Shown: piece after piece, positions 11,650 to 24,753 of the stretch | Numbering within the stretch: position 1 is the stretch's first letter | Layout: each line of letters starts with the position of its first letter | NCBI GenBank assembly: GCA_921293015.1 | Contig: OV121097.1 | Location: 33,481,929 to 33,545,928, forward strand | Direction of reading: 5' to 3' | DNA: 64,000 bases | DNA from: Phorcus lineatus | Taxonomy: Eukaryota; Mollusca; Gastropoda; Trochida; Trochidae | Translations under genes and position numbers: made by a program | The notes under the pieces: generated by a model | What the model was told of the DNA's origin: nothing | The model's input: the letters and a program-made list of their open reading frames with translations, nothing else | The model's database searches: none

Positions 11650-13105
11650 AGCAATAAAAAATTCCTGTCAGATTCTTGGTTTGGGCTCCAGATTCGAGCT
11701 TAAACAGGTCCACATAGCCGAATTTGACCAAAATCGTGGAAAAAGACTAAGTCGAACATATGCATATTGTTGTAGCGAGCGTGATAACTTTCTTAAAAAT
11801 GCATATTTCTGAACCAAACTTTCATCAAATGTACATCACAATGTGTTCTATCGATTGAGCAATAAAAAATTCCTGTCAGATTATTGGTATGGGCTCCAGA
11901 TTCGAGCTTAAACAGGTCCAGATAGCCGATTTTGACCAAAATCGCGGAAAAAGACTAAGTCGAATATATGCATATTGTTGTAGCGAGCGTGATAACTTTC
12001 TTAAAAATGCATATTTCTAAACCAAACTTTCATCAAATGTACATCACAATGTGTTCTATCGATTGAGCAATAAAAAATTCCTGTCAGATTCTTGGTATGG
12101 GCTCCAGATTCGAGCTTAAACAGGTCCAGATAGCCGATTTTGACCAAAATCGCGGAAAAAGACTAAGTCGAACATATGCATATTGTTGTAGCGAGCGTGA
12201 TAACTTTCTTAAAAATGCATATTTCTGAACCAAACTTTCATCAAATGTACATCACAATGTGTTCTATCGATTGAGCAATAAAAAATTCCTGTCAGATTAT
12301 TGGTATGGGCTCCAGATTCGAGCTTAAACAGGTCCAGATAGCCGAATTTGACCAAAATCGTGGAAAAAGACTAAGTCGAACATATGCATATTGTTGTAGC
12401 GAGCGTGATAACTTTCTTAAAAATGCATATTTCTGAACCAAACTTTCATCAAATGTACATCACAATGTGTTCTATCGATTGAGCAATAAAAAATTCCTGT
12501 CAGATTATTGGTATGGGCTCCAGATTCGAGCTTAAACAGGTCCAGATAGCCGATTTTGACCAAAATCGCAGAAAAAGACTAAGTCAAATATATGCATATT
12601 GTTGTAGCGAGCGTGATAACTTTCTTAAAAATGCATATTTCTGAACCAAACTTTCATCAAATGTACATCACAATGTGTTCTATCGATTGAGCAATAAAAA
12701 ATTCCTGTCAGATTATTGGTATGGGCTCCAGATTCGAGCTTAAACAGGTCCAGATAGCCGATTTTGACCAAAATCGCGGAAAAAGACTAAGTCGAATATA
12801 TGCATATTGTTGTAGCGAGCGTGATAACTTTCTTAAAAATGCATATTTCTAAACCAAACTTTCATCAAATGTACATCACAATGTGTTCTATCGATTGAGC
12901 AATAAAAAATTCCTGTCAGATTCTTGGTATGGGCTCCAGATTCGAGCTTAAACAGGTCCAGATAGCCGATTTTGACCAAAATCGCAGAAAAAGACTAAGT
13001 CAAATATATGCATATTGTTGTAGCGAGCGTGATAACTTTCTTAAAAATGCATATTTCTGAACCAAACTTTCATCAAATGTACATCACAATGTGTTCTATC
13101 GATTG
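9154..13105. repeat. 19-mer higher-order repeat, copy 1 (3952 bp)
   Basis: It starts at the cttgg plus GCAAGCG monomer, runs through the last twelve monomers of 13-mer copy 2, and adds seven: TTTGGG with CACATAG, CGAATTTG and CGTGG (11650); attattgg (11858); cttgg with GAACAT (12066); CGAATTTG with CGTGG (12274); CGCAG with CAAAT (12482); attattgg (12690); cttgg with CGCAG and CAAAT (12898). The whole set recurs in order at 13106..17057. Confidence 0.92.
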
Positions 13106-16100
13106 AGCAATAAAAAATTCCTGTCAGATTCTTGGTATGGGCTCCAGATTCGAGCTTAAACAGGTCCAGATAGCCGATTTTGACCAAAATCGCGGAAAAA
13201 GACTAAGTCGAATATATGCATATTGTTGTAGCAAGCGTGATAACTTTCTTAAAAATGCATATTTCTAAACCAAACTTTCATCAAATGTACATCACAATGT
13301 GTTCTATCGATTGAGCAATAAAAAAATCCTGTCAGATTATTGGTATGGGCTCCAGATTCGAGCTTAAACAGGTCCAGATAGCCGATTTTGACCAAAATCG
13401 CGGAAAAAGACTAAGTCGAAAATATGCATATTGTTGTAGCGAGCGTGATAACTTTCTTAAAAATGCATATTTCTAAACCAAACTTTCATCAAATGTACAT
13501 CACAATGTGTTCTATCGATTGAGCAATAACAAATTCCTGTCAGATTCTTGGTATGGGCTCCAGATTCGAGCTTAAACAGGTCCAGATAGCCGATTTTGAC
13601 CAAAATCGCAGAAAAAGACTAAGTCAAATATATGCATATTGTTGTAGCGAGCGTGATAACTTTCTTAAAAATGCATATTTCTGAACCAAACTTTCATCAA
13701 ATGTACATCACAATGTGTTCTATCGATTGAGCAATAAAAACTTCCTGTCAGATTCTTGGTTTGGGCTCCAGATTCGAGCTTAAACAGGTCCACATAGCCG
13801 ATTTTGACCAAAATCGCAGAAAAAGACTAAGTCAAATATATGCATATTGTTGTAGCGAGCGTGATAACTTTCTTAAAAATGCATATTTCTGAACCAAACT
13901 TTCATCAAATGTACATCACAATGTGTTCTATCGATTGAGCAATAAAAAATTCCTGTCAGATTTTTAATATGGGCTCCAGATTCGAGCTTAAACAGGTCCA
14001 GATAGCCGATTTTGACCAAAATCGCGGAAAAAGACTAAGTCGAACATATGCATATTGTTGTAGCGAGCGTGATAACTTTCTTAAAAATGCATATTTCTGA
14101 ACCAAACTTTCATCAAATGTACATCACAATGTGTTCTATCGATTGAGCAATAAAAAATTCCTGTCAGATTATTGGTATGGGCTCCAGATTCGAGCTTAAA
14201 CAGGTCCAGATAGCCGAATTTGACCAAAATCGCGGAAAAAGACTAAGTCGAACATATGCATATTGTTGTAGCGAGCGTGATAACTTTCTTAAAAATGCAT
14301 ATTTCTGAACCAAACTTTCATCAAATGTACATCACAATGTGTTCTATCGATTGAGCAATAAAAAATTCCTGTCAGATTATTGGTATGGGCTCCAGATTCG
14401 AGCTTAAACAGGTCCAGATAGCCGATTTTGACCAAAATCGCGGAAAAAGACTAAGTCGAATATATGCATATTGTTGTAGCGAGCGTGATAACTTTCTTAA
14501 AAATGCATATTTCTAAACCAAACTTTCATCAAATGTACATCACAATGTGTTCTATCGATTGAGCAATAAAAAAATCCTGTCAGATTCTTGGTATGGGCTC
14601 CAGATTCGAGCTTAAACAGGTCCAGATAGCCGATTTTGACCAAAATCGCGGAAAAAGACTAAGTCGAATATATGCATATTGTTGTAGCGAGCGTGATAAC
14701 TTTCTTAAAAATGCATATATCTGAACAAAACTTTCATCAAATGTACATCACAATGTGTTCTATCGATTGAGCAATAAAAAATTCCTGTCAGATTTTTGGT
14801 ATGGGCTCCAGATTCGAGCTTAAACAGGTCCAGATAGCCGATTTTGACCAAAATCGCGGAAAAAGACTAAGTCGAATATATGCATATTGTTGTAGCGAGC
14901 GTGATAACTTTCTTAGAAATGCATATTTCTAAACCAAACTTTCATCAAATGTACATCACAATGTGTTCTATCGATTGAGCAATAAAAAATTCCTGTCAGA
15001 TTCTTAATATGGGCTCCAGATTCGAGCTTAAACAGGTCCAGATAGCCGATTTTGACCAAAATCGCGGAAAAAGACTAAGTCGAATATATGCATATTGTTG
15101 TAGCGAGCGTGATAACTTTCTTAAAAATGCATATTTCTAAACCAAACTTTCATCAAATGTACATCACAATGTGTTCTATCGATTGAGCAATAAAAAATTC
15201 CTGTCAGATTATTGGTATGGGCTCCAGATTCGAGCTTAAACAGGTCCAGATAGCCGAATTTGACCAAAATCGTGGAAAAAGACTAAGTCGAACATATGCA
15301 TATTGTTGTAGCGAGCGTGATAACTTTCTTAAAAATGCATATTTCTGAACCAAACTTTCATCAAATGTACATCACAATGTGTTCTATCGATTGAGCAATA
15401 AAAAATTCCTGTCAGATTATTGGTATGGGCTCCAGATTCGAGCTTAAACAGGTCCAGATAGCCGATTTTGACCAAAATCGCGGAAAAAGACTAAGTCGAA
15501 TATATGCATATTGTTGTAGCGAGCGTGATAACTTTCTTAAAAATGCATATTTCTAAACCAAACTTTCATCAAATGTACATCACAATGTGTTCTATCGATT
15601 GAGCAATAAAAAATTCCTGTCAGATTCTTGGTTTGGGCTCCAGATTCGAGCTTAAACAGGTCCACATAGCCGAATTTGACCAAAATCGTGGAAAAAGACT
15701 AAGTCGAACATATGCATATTGTTGTAGCGAGCGTGATAACTTTCTTAAAAATGCATATTTCTGAACCAAACTTTCATCAAATGTACATCACAATGTGTTC
15801 TATCGATTGAGCAATAAAAAATTCCTGTCAGATTATTGGTATGGGCTCCAGATTCGAGCTTAAACAGGTCCAGATAGCCGATTTTGACCAAAATCGCGGA
15901 AAAAGACTAAGTCGAATATATGCATATTGTTGTAGCGAGCGTGATAACTTTCTTAAAAATGCATATTTCTAAACCAAACTTTCATCAAATGTACATCACA
16001 ATGTGTTCTATCGATTGAGCAATAAAAAATTCCTGTCAGATTCTTGGTATGGGCTCCAGATTCGAGCTTAAACAGGTCCAGATAGCCGATTTTGACCAAA

Positions 16101-17057
16101 ATCGCGGAAAAAGACTAAGTCGAACATATGCATATTGTTGTAGCGAGCGTGATAACTTTCTTAAAAATGCATATTTCTGAACCAAACTTTCATCAAATGT
16201 ACATCACAATGTGTTCTATCGATTGAGCAATAAAAAATTCCTGTCAGATTATTGGTATGGGCTCCAGATTCGAGCTTAAACAGGTCCAGATAGCCGAATT
16301 TGACCAAAATCGTGGAAAAAGACTAAGTCGAACATATGCATATTGTTGTAGCGAGCGTGATAACTTTCTTAAAAATGCATATTTCTGAACCAAACTTTCA
16401 TCAAATGTACATCACAATGTGTTCTATCGATTGAGCAATAAAAAATTCCTGTCAGATTATTGGTATGGGCTCCAGATTCGAGCTTAAACAGGTCCAGATA
16501 GCCGATTTTGACCAAAATCGCAGAAAAAGACTAAGTCAAATATATGCATATTGTTGTAGCGAGCGTGATAACTTTCTTAAAAATGCATATTTCTGAACCA
16601 AACTTTCATCAAATGTACATCACAATGTGTTCTATCGATTGAGCAATAAAAAATTCCTGTCAGATTATTGGTATGGGCTCCAGATTCGAGCTTAAACAGG
16701 TCCAGATAGCCGATTTTGACCAAAATCGCGGAAAAAGACTAAGTCGAATATATGCATATTGTTGTAGCGAGCGTGATAACTTTCTTAAAAATGCATATTT
16801 CTAAACCAAACTTTCATCAAATGTACATCACAATGTGTTCTATCGATTGAGCAATAAAAAATTCCTGTCAGATTCTTGGTATGGGCTCCAGATTCGAGCT
16901 TAAACAGGTCCAGATAGCCGATTTTGACCAAAATCGCAGAAAAAGACTAAGTCAAATATATGCATATTGTTGTAGCGAGCGTGATAACTTTCTTAAAAAT
17001 GCATATTTCTGAACCAAACTTTCATCAAATGTACATCACAATGTGTTCTATCGATTG
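13106..17057. repeat. 19-mer higher-order repeat, copy 2 (3952 bp)
   Basis: It matches 9154..13105 monomer for monomer at an offset of exactly 3952 bp. The one difference I noticed is ATATATCTG near 14717, where copy 1 has ATATTTCTG near 10764. Copy 2 agrees instead with the older 13-mer copy 1 near 8061. That mosaic points to conversion, or to a later reversion in the middle copy. Confidence 0.92.
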
Positions 17058-18929
17058 AGCAATAAAAAATTCCTGTCAGATTCTTAATATGGGCTCCAGA
17101 TTCGAGCTTAAACAGGTCCAGATAGCCGATTTTGACCAAAATCGCGGAAAAAGACTAAGTCGAATATATGCATATTGTTGTAGCGAGCGTGATAACTTTC
17201 TTAAAAATGCATATTTCTAAACCAAACTTTCATCAAATGTACATCACAATGTGTTCTATCGATTGAGCAATAAAAAATTCCTGTCAGATTCTTAATATGG
17301 GCTCCAGATTCGAGCTTAAACAGGTCCAGATAGCCGATTTTGACCAAAATCGCGGAAAAAGACTAAGTCGAATATATGCATATTGTTGTAGCGAGCGTGA
17401 TAACTTTCTTAAAAATGCATATTTCTAAACCAAACTTTCATCAAATGTACATCACAATGTGTTCTATCGATTGAGCAATAAAAAATTCCTGTCAGATTAT
17501 TGGTATGGGCTCCAGATTCGAGCTTAAACAGGTCCAGATAGCCGAATTTGACCAAAATCGTGGAAAAAGACTAAGTCGAACATATGCATATTGTTGTAGC
17601 GAGCGTGATAACTTTCTTAAAAATGCATATTTCTGAACCAAACTTTCATCAAATGTACATCACAATGTGTTCTATCGATTGAGCAATAAAAAATTCCTGT
17701 CAGATTCTTAATATGGGCTCCAGATTCGAGCTTAAACAGGTCCAGATAGCCGATTTTGACCAAAATCGCGGAAAAAGACTAAGTCGAATATATGCATATT
17801 GTTGTAGCGAGCGTGATAACTTTCTTAAAAATGCATATTTCTAAACCAAACTTTCATCAAATGTACATCACAATGTGTTCTATCGATTGAGCAATAAAAA
17901 ATTCCTGTCAGATTCTTAATATGGGCTCCAGATTCGAGCTTAAACAGGTCCAGATAGCCGATTTTGACCAAAATCGCGGAAAAAGACTAAGTCGAACATA
18001 TGCATATTGTTGTAGCGAGCGTGATAACTTTCTTAAAAATGCATATTTCTAAACCAAACTTTCATCAAATGTACATCACAATGTGTTCTATCGATTGAGC
18101 AATAAAAAATTCCTGTCAGATTATTGGTATGGGCTCCAGATTCGAGCTTAAACAGGTCCAGATAGCCGAATTTGACCAAAATCGTGGAAAAAGACTAAGT
18201 CGAACATATGCATATTGTTGTAGCGAGCGTGATAACTTTCTTAAAAATGCATATTTCTGAACCAAACTTTCATCAAATGTACATCACAATGTGTTCTATC
18301 GATTGAGCAATAAAAAATTCCTGTCAGATTATTGGTATGGGCTCCAGATTCGAGCTTAAACAGGTCCAGATAGCCGATTTTGACCAAAATCGCGGAAAAA
18401 GACTAAGTCGAATATATGCATATTGTTGTAGCGAGCGTGATAACTTTCTTAAAAATGCATATTTCTAAACCAAACTTTCATCAAATGTACATCACAATGT
18501 GTTCTATCGATTGAGCAATAAAAAATTCCTGTCAGATTCTTAATATGGGCTCCAGATTCGAGCTTAAACAGGTCCAGATAGCCGATTTTGACCAAAATCG
18601 CGGAAAAAGACTAAGTCGAATATATGCATATTGTTGTAGCGAGCGTGATAACTTTCTTAAAAATGCATATTTCTAAACCAAACTTTCATCAAATGTACAT
18701 CACAATGTGTTCTATCGATTGAGCAATAAAAAATTCCTGTCAGATTATTGGTATGGGCTCCAGATTCGAGCTTAAACAGGTCCAGATAGCCGAATTTGAC
18801 CAAAATCGTGGAAAAAGACTAAGTCGAACATATGCATATTGTTGTAGCGAGCGTGATAACTTTCTTAAAAATGCATATTTCTAAACCAAACTTTCATCAA
18901 ATGTACATCACAATGTGTTCTATCGATTG
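17058..18929. repeat. Mixed monomers, no clear HOR (9 units)
   Basis: Two classes alternate irregularly: cttaatatggg monomers (17058, 17266, 17682, 17890 and 18514) and the CGAATTTG/CGTGG/GAACAT haplotype (17474, 18098 and 18722), with one plain attattgg unit at 18306. The monomer at 17890 combines cttaatatggg with GAACAT, and that at 18722 combines the CGAATTTG haplotype with CTAAACC. Both look like recombinants between classes. I see a loose three-monomer rhythm but no clean repeat. Confidence 0.7.
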
Positions 18930-20801
18930 AGCAATAAAAAATTCCTGTCAGATTCTTGGTATGGGCTCCAGATTCGAGCTTAAACAGGTCCAGATAGCCG
19001 ATTTTGACCAAAATCGCAGAAAAAGACTAAGTCAAATATATGCATATTGTTGTAGCGAGCGTGATAACTTTCTTAAAAATGCATATTTCTGAACCAAACT
19101 TTCATCAAATGTACATCACAATGTGTTCTATCGATTGAGCAATAAAAAATTCCTGTCAGATTCTTAATATGGGCTCCAGATTCGAGCTTAAACAGGTCCA
19201 GATAGCCGATTTTGACCAAAATCGCGGAAAAAGACTAAGTCGAATATATGCATATTGTTGTAGAGAGCGTGATAAGTTTCTTAATAATGCATATTTCTAA
19301 ACCAAACTTTCATCAAATGTACATCACAATGTGTTCTATCGATTGAGCAATAAAAAATTCCTGTCAGATTATTGGTATGGGCTCCAGATTCGAGCTTAAA
19401 CAGGTCCACATAGCCGATTTTGACCAAAATCGCGGAAAAAGACTAAGTCGAATATATGCATATTGTTGTAGCGAGCGTGATAACTTTCTTAAAAATGCAT
19501 ATTTCTGAACCAAACTTTCATCAAATGTACATCACAATGTGTTCTATCGATTGAGCAATAAAAAATTCCTGTCAGATTATTGGTATGGGCTCCAGATTCG
19601 AGCTTAAACAGGTCCAGATAGCCGAATTTGACCAAAATCGTGGAAAAAGACTAAGTCTAACATATGCATATTGTTGTAGCGAGCGTGATAACTTTCTTAA
19701 AAATGCATATTTCTGAACCAAACTTTCATCAAATGTACATCACAATGTGTTCTATCGATTGAGCAATAAAAAATTCCTGTCAGATTATTGGTATGGGCTC
19801 CAGATTCGAGCTTAAACAGGTCCAGATAGCCGATTTTGACCAAAATCGCAGAAAAAGACTAAGTCAAATATATGCATATTGTTGTAGCGAGCGTGATAAC
19901 TTTCTTAAAAATGCATATTTCTGAACCAAACTTTCATCAAATGTACATCACAATGTGTTCTATCGATTGAGCAATAAAAAATTCCTGTCAGATTATTGGT
20001 ATGGGCTCCAGATTCGAGCTTAAACAGGTCCAGATAGCCGATTTTGACCAAAATCGCGGAAAAAGACTAAGTCGAATATATGCATATTGTTGTAGCGAGC
20101 GTGATAACTTTCTTAAAAATGCATATTTCTAAACCAAACTTTCATCAAATGTACATCACAATGTGTTCTATCGATTGAGCAATAAAAAATTCCTGTCAGA
20201 TTCTTAATATGGGCTCCAGATTCGAGCTTAAACAGGTCCAGATAGCCGATTTTGACCAAAATCGCGGAAAAAGACTAAGTCGAATATATGCATATTGTTG
20301 TAGCGAGCGTGATAACTTTCTTAAAAATGCATATTTCTAAACCAAACTTTCATCAAATGTACATCACAATGTGTTCTATCGATTGAGCAATAAAAAATTC
20401 CTCTCAGATTCTTGGTATGGGCTCCAGATTCGAGCTTAAACAGGTCCAGATAGCCGAATTTGACCAAAATCGTGGAAAAAGACTAAGTCGAACATATGCA
20501 TATTGTTGTAGCGAGCGTGATAACTTTCTTAAAAATGCATATTTCTAAACCAAACTTTCATCAAATGTACATCACAATGTGTTCTATCGATTGAGCAATA
20601 AAAACTTCCTGTCAGATTATTGGTATGGGCTCCAGATTCGAGCTTAAACAGGTCCAGATAGCCGATTTTGACCAAAATCGCGGAAAAAGACTAAGTCGAA
20701 TATATGCATATTGTTGTAGCGAGCGTGATAACTTTCTTAAAAATGCATATTTCTAAACCAAACTTTCATCAAATGTACATCACAATGTGTTCTATCGATT
20801 G
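18930..20801. repeat. 9-mer unit (1872 bp), partly repeated downstream
   Basis: It begins with cttgg/CGCAG/CAAAT, then the first AAGTTTC...TAATAATG monomer in the window (19138), then CTGAACC, CGAATTTG, CGCAG and attattgg monomers. The first six recur in order from 20802. Private changes in this copy are TAGAGAGCG near 19263, CACATAG near 19407, GTCTAACAT near 19656 and CTCTCAG near 20401. Confidence 0.75.
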
Positions 20802-22049
20802 AGCAATAAAAAATTCCTGTCAGATTCTTGGTATGGGCTCCAGATTCGAGCTTAAACAGGTCCAGATAGCCGATTTTGACCAAAATCGCAGAAAAAGACT
20901 AAGTCAAATATATGCATATTGTTGTAGCGAGCGTGATAACTTTCTTAAAAATGCATATTTCTGAACCAAACTTTCATCAAATGTACATCACAATGTGTTC
21001 TATCGATTGAGCAATAAAAAATTCCTGTCAGATTCTTAATATGGGCTCCAGATTCGAGCTTAAACAGGTCCAGATAGCCGATTTTGACCAAAATCGCGGA
21101 AAAAGACTAAGTCGAATATATGCATATTGTTGTAGCGAGCGTGATAAGTTTCTTAATAATGCATATTTCTAAACCAAACTTTCATCAAATGTACATCACA
21201 ATGTGTTCTATCGATTGAGCAATAAAAAATTCCTGTCAGATTATTGGTATGGGCTCCAGATTCGAGCTTAAACAGGTCCAGATAGCCGATTTTGACCAAA
21301 ATCGCGGAAAAAGACTAAGTCGAATATATGCATATTGTTGTAGCGAGCGTGATAACTTTCTTAAAAATGCATATTTCTGAACCAAACTTTCATCAAATGT
21401 ACATCACAATGTGTTCTATCGATTGAGCAATAAAAAATTCCTGTCAGATTATTGGTATGGGCTCCAGATTCGAGCTTAAACAGGTCCAGATAGCCGAATT
21501 TGACCAAAATCGTGGAAAAAGACTAAGTCGAACATATGCATATTGTTGTAGCGAGCGTGATAACTTTCTTAAAAATGCATATTTCTGAACCAAACTTTCA
21601 TCAAATGTACATCACAATGTGTTCTATCGATTGAGCAATAAAAAATTCCTGTCAGATTATTGGTATGGGCTCCAGATTCAAGCTTAAACAGGTCCAGATA
21701 GCCGATTTTGACCAAAATCGCAGAAAAAGACTAAGTCAAATATATGCATATTGTTGTAGCGAGCGTGATAACTTTCTTAAAAATGCATATTTCTGAACCA
21801 AACTTTCATCAAATGTACATCACAATGTGTTCTATCGATTGAGCAATAAAAAATTCCTGTCAGATTAATGGTATGGGCTCCAGATTCGAGCTTAAACAGG
21901 TCCAGATAGCCGATTTTGACCAAAATCGCGGAAAAAGACTAAGTCGAATATATGCATATTGTTGTAGCGAGCGTGATAACTTTCTTAAAAATGCATATTT
22001 CTAAACCAAACTTTCATCAAATGTACATCACAATGTGTTCTATCGATTG
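20802..22049. repeat. 6-mer copy of the start of 18930..20801 (1248 bp)
   Basis: The six monomers repeat the order cttgg/CGCAG/CAAAT; AAGTTTC with TAATAATG; CTGAACC; CGAATTTG; CGCAG; then an attaatgg monomer where the first copy has attattgg. This is the first appearance of attaatgg, which becomes a regular member of the 8-mer HOR downstream. A private GATTCAAGC lies near 21677. Confidence 0.75.
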
Positions 22050-24753
22050 AGCAATAAAAAATTCCTGTCAGATTCTTGGTATGGGCTCCAGATTCGAGCT
22101 TAAACAGGTCCAGATAGCCGATTTTGACCAAAATCGCAGAAAAAGACTAAGTAAAATATATGCATATTGTTGTAGCGAGCGTGATAACTTTCTTAAAAAT
22201 GCATATTTCTGAACCAAACTTTCATCAAATGTACATCACAATGTGTTCTATCGATTGAGCAATAAAAAATTCCTGTCAGATTCTTAATATGGGCTCCAGA
22301 TTCGAGCTTAAACAGGTCCAGATAGCCGATTTTGACCAAAATCGCGGAAAAAGACTAAGTCGAATATATGCATATTGTTGTAGCGAGCGTGATAAGTTTC
22401 TTAATAATGCATATTTCTAAACCAAACTTTCATCAAATGTACATCACAATGTGTTCTATCGATTGAGCAATAAAAAATTCCTGTCAGATTATTGGTATGG
22501 GCTCCAGATTCGAGCTTAAACAGGTCCAGATAGCCGATTTTGACCAAAATCGCGGAAAAAGACTAAGTCGAATATATGCATATTGTTGTAGCGAGCGTGA
22601 TAACTTTCTTAAAAATGCATATTTCTGAACCAAACTTTCATCAAATGTACATCACAATGTGTTCTATCGATTGAGCAATAAAAAATTCCTGTCAGATTAT
22701 TGGTATGGGCTCCAGATTCGAGCTTAAACAGGTCCAGATAGCCGATTTTGACCAAAATCGCGGAAAAAGACTAAGTCGAATATATGCATATTGTTGTAGC
22801 GAGCGTGATAACTTTCTTAATAATGCATATTTCTAAACCAAACTTTCATCAAATGTACATCACAATGTGTTCTATCGATTGAGCAATAAAAAATTCCTGT
22901 CAGATTATTGGTATGGGCTCCAGATTCGAGCTTAAACAGGTCCAGATAGCCGATTTTGACCAAAATCGCGGAAAAAGACTAAGTCGAATATATGCATATT
23001 GTTGTAGCGAGCGTGATAACTTTCTTAAAAATGCATATTTCTAAACCAAACTTTCATCAAATGTACATCACAATGTGTTCTATCGATTGAGCAATAAAAA
23101 ATTCCTGTCAGATTCTTGGTATGGGCTCCAGATTCGAGCTTAAACAGGTCCAGATAGCCGATTTTGACCAAAATCGCGGAAAAAGACTAAGTCGAATATA
23201 TGCATATTGTTGTAGCGAGCGTGATAACTTTCTTAAAAATGCATATTTCTAAACCAAACTTTCATCAAATGTACATCACAATGTGTTCTATCGATTGAGC
23301 AATAAAAAATTCCTGTCAGATTCTTGGTATGGGCTCCAGATTCGAGCTTAAACAGGTCCAGATAGCCGATTTTGACCAAAATCGCGGAAAAAGACCAAGT
23401 CGAATATATGCATATTGTTGTAGCAAGCGTGATAACTTTCTTAAAAATGCATATTTCTAAATCAAACTTTCATCAAATGTACATCACAATGTGTTCTATC
23501 GATTGAGCAATAAAAAATTCCTGTCAGATTCTTGTTATGGGCTCCAGATTCGAGCTTAAACAGGTCCAGATAGCCGATTTTGACCAAAATCGCAGAAAAA
23601 GACTAAGTCAAATATATGCATATTGTTGTAGCGAGCGTGATAACTTTCTTAAAAATGCATATTTCTGAACCAAACTTTCATCAAATGTACATCACAATGT
23701 GTTCTATCGATTGAGCAATAAAAAATTCCTGTCAGATTCTTGGTATGGGCTCCAGATTCGAGCTTAAACAGGTCCAGATAGCCGATTTTGACCAAAATCG
23801 CGGAAAAAGACTAAGTCGAATATATGCATATTGTTGTAGCGAGCGTGATAACTTTCTTAAAAATGCATATTTCTAAACCAAACTTTCATCAAATGTACAT
23901 CACAATGTGTTCTATCGATTGAGCAATAAAAAATTCCTGTCAGATTATTGATATGGGCTCCAGATTAGAGCTTAAACAGGTCCACATAGCCGATTTTGAC
24001 CAAAATCGCAGAAAAAGACCAAGTCGAATATATGCATATTGTTGTAGCGAGCGTGATAACTTTCTTAAAAATGCATATTTCTGAACCAAACTTTTATCAA
24101 ATGTACATCACAATGTGTTCTATCGATTGAGCAATAAAAAATTCCTGTCAGATTCTTAATATGGGCTCCAGATTCGAGCTTAAACAGGTCCAGATAGCCG
24201 ATTTTGACCAAAATCGCAGAAAAAGACTAAGTCGAATATATGCATATTGTTGTAGCGAGCGTGATAACTTTCTTAAAAATGCATATTTCTAAACCAAACT
24301 TTCATCAAATGTACATCATAATGTGTTCTATCGATTAAGCAATAAAAAATTCCTGTCAGATTATTGGTATGGGCTCCAGATTCGAGCTTAAACAGGTCCA
24401 GATAGCCGATTTTGACCAAAATCGCGGAAAAAGACTAAGTCGAATATATGCATATTGTTGTAGCGAGCGTGATAACTTTCTTAAAAATGCATATTTCTAA
24501 ACCAAACTTTCATCAAATGTACATCACAATGTGTTCTATCGATTGAGCAATAAGAAATTCCTGTCAGATTCTTGGTATGGGCTCCAGATTCGAGCTTAAA
24601 CAGGTCCAGATAGCCGATTTTGACCAAAATCGCGGAAAAAGACTAAGTCGAATATATGCATATTGTTGTAGCGAGCGTGATAACTTTCTTAAAAATGCAT
24701 ATTTCTAAACCAAACTTTCATCAAATGTACATCACAATGTGTTCTATCGATTG
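22050..24753. repeat. Mixed monomers with many private variants (13 units)
   Basis: It opens with another cttgg/CGCAG plus AAGTTTC pair and then becomes irregular. It holds single-copy variants not seen elsewhere or seen rarely: CTTGTTATGGG near 23533, GATATGGG and GATTAGAGC near 23950-23966, CTTTTATC near 24093, CATCATAATG near 24317 and the aagaaatt module near 24553. The monomer at 23298 combines GACCAAG, GCAAGCG and CTAAATCAAAC. The last two also mark monomers at 44929 and 47841. The density of private changes suggests an older, less recently homogenised stretch. Confidence 0.75.
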
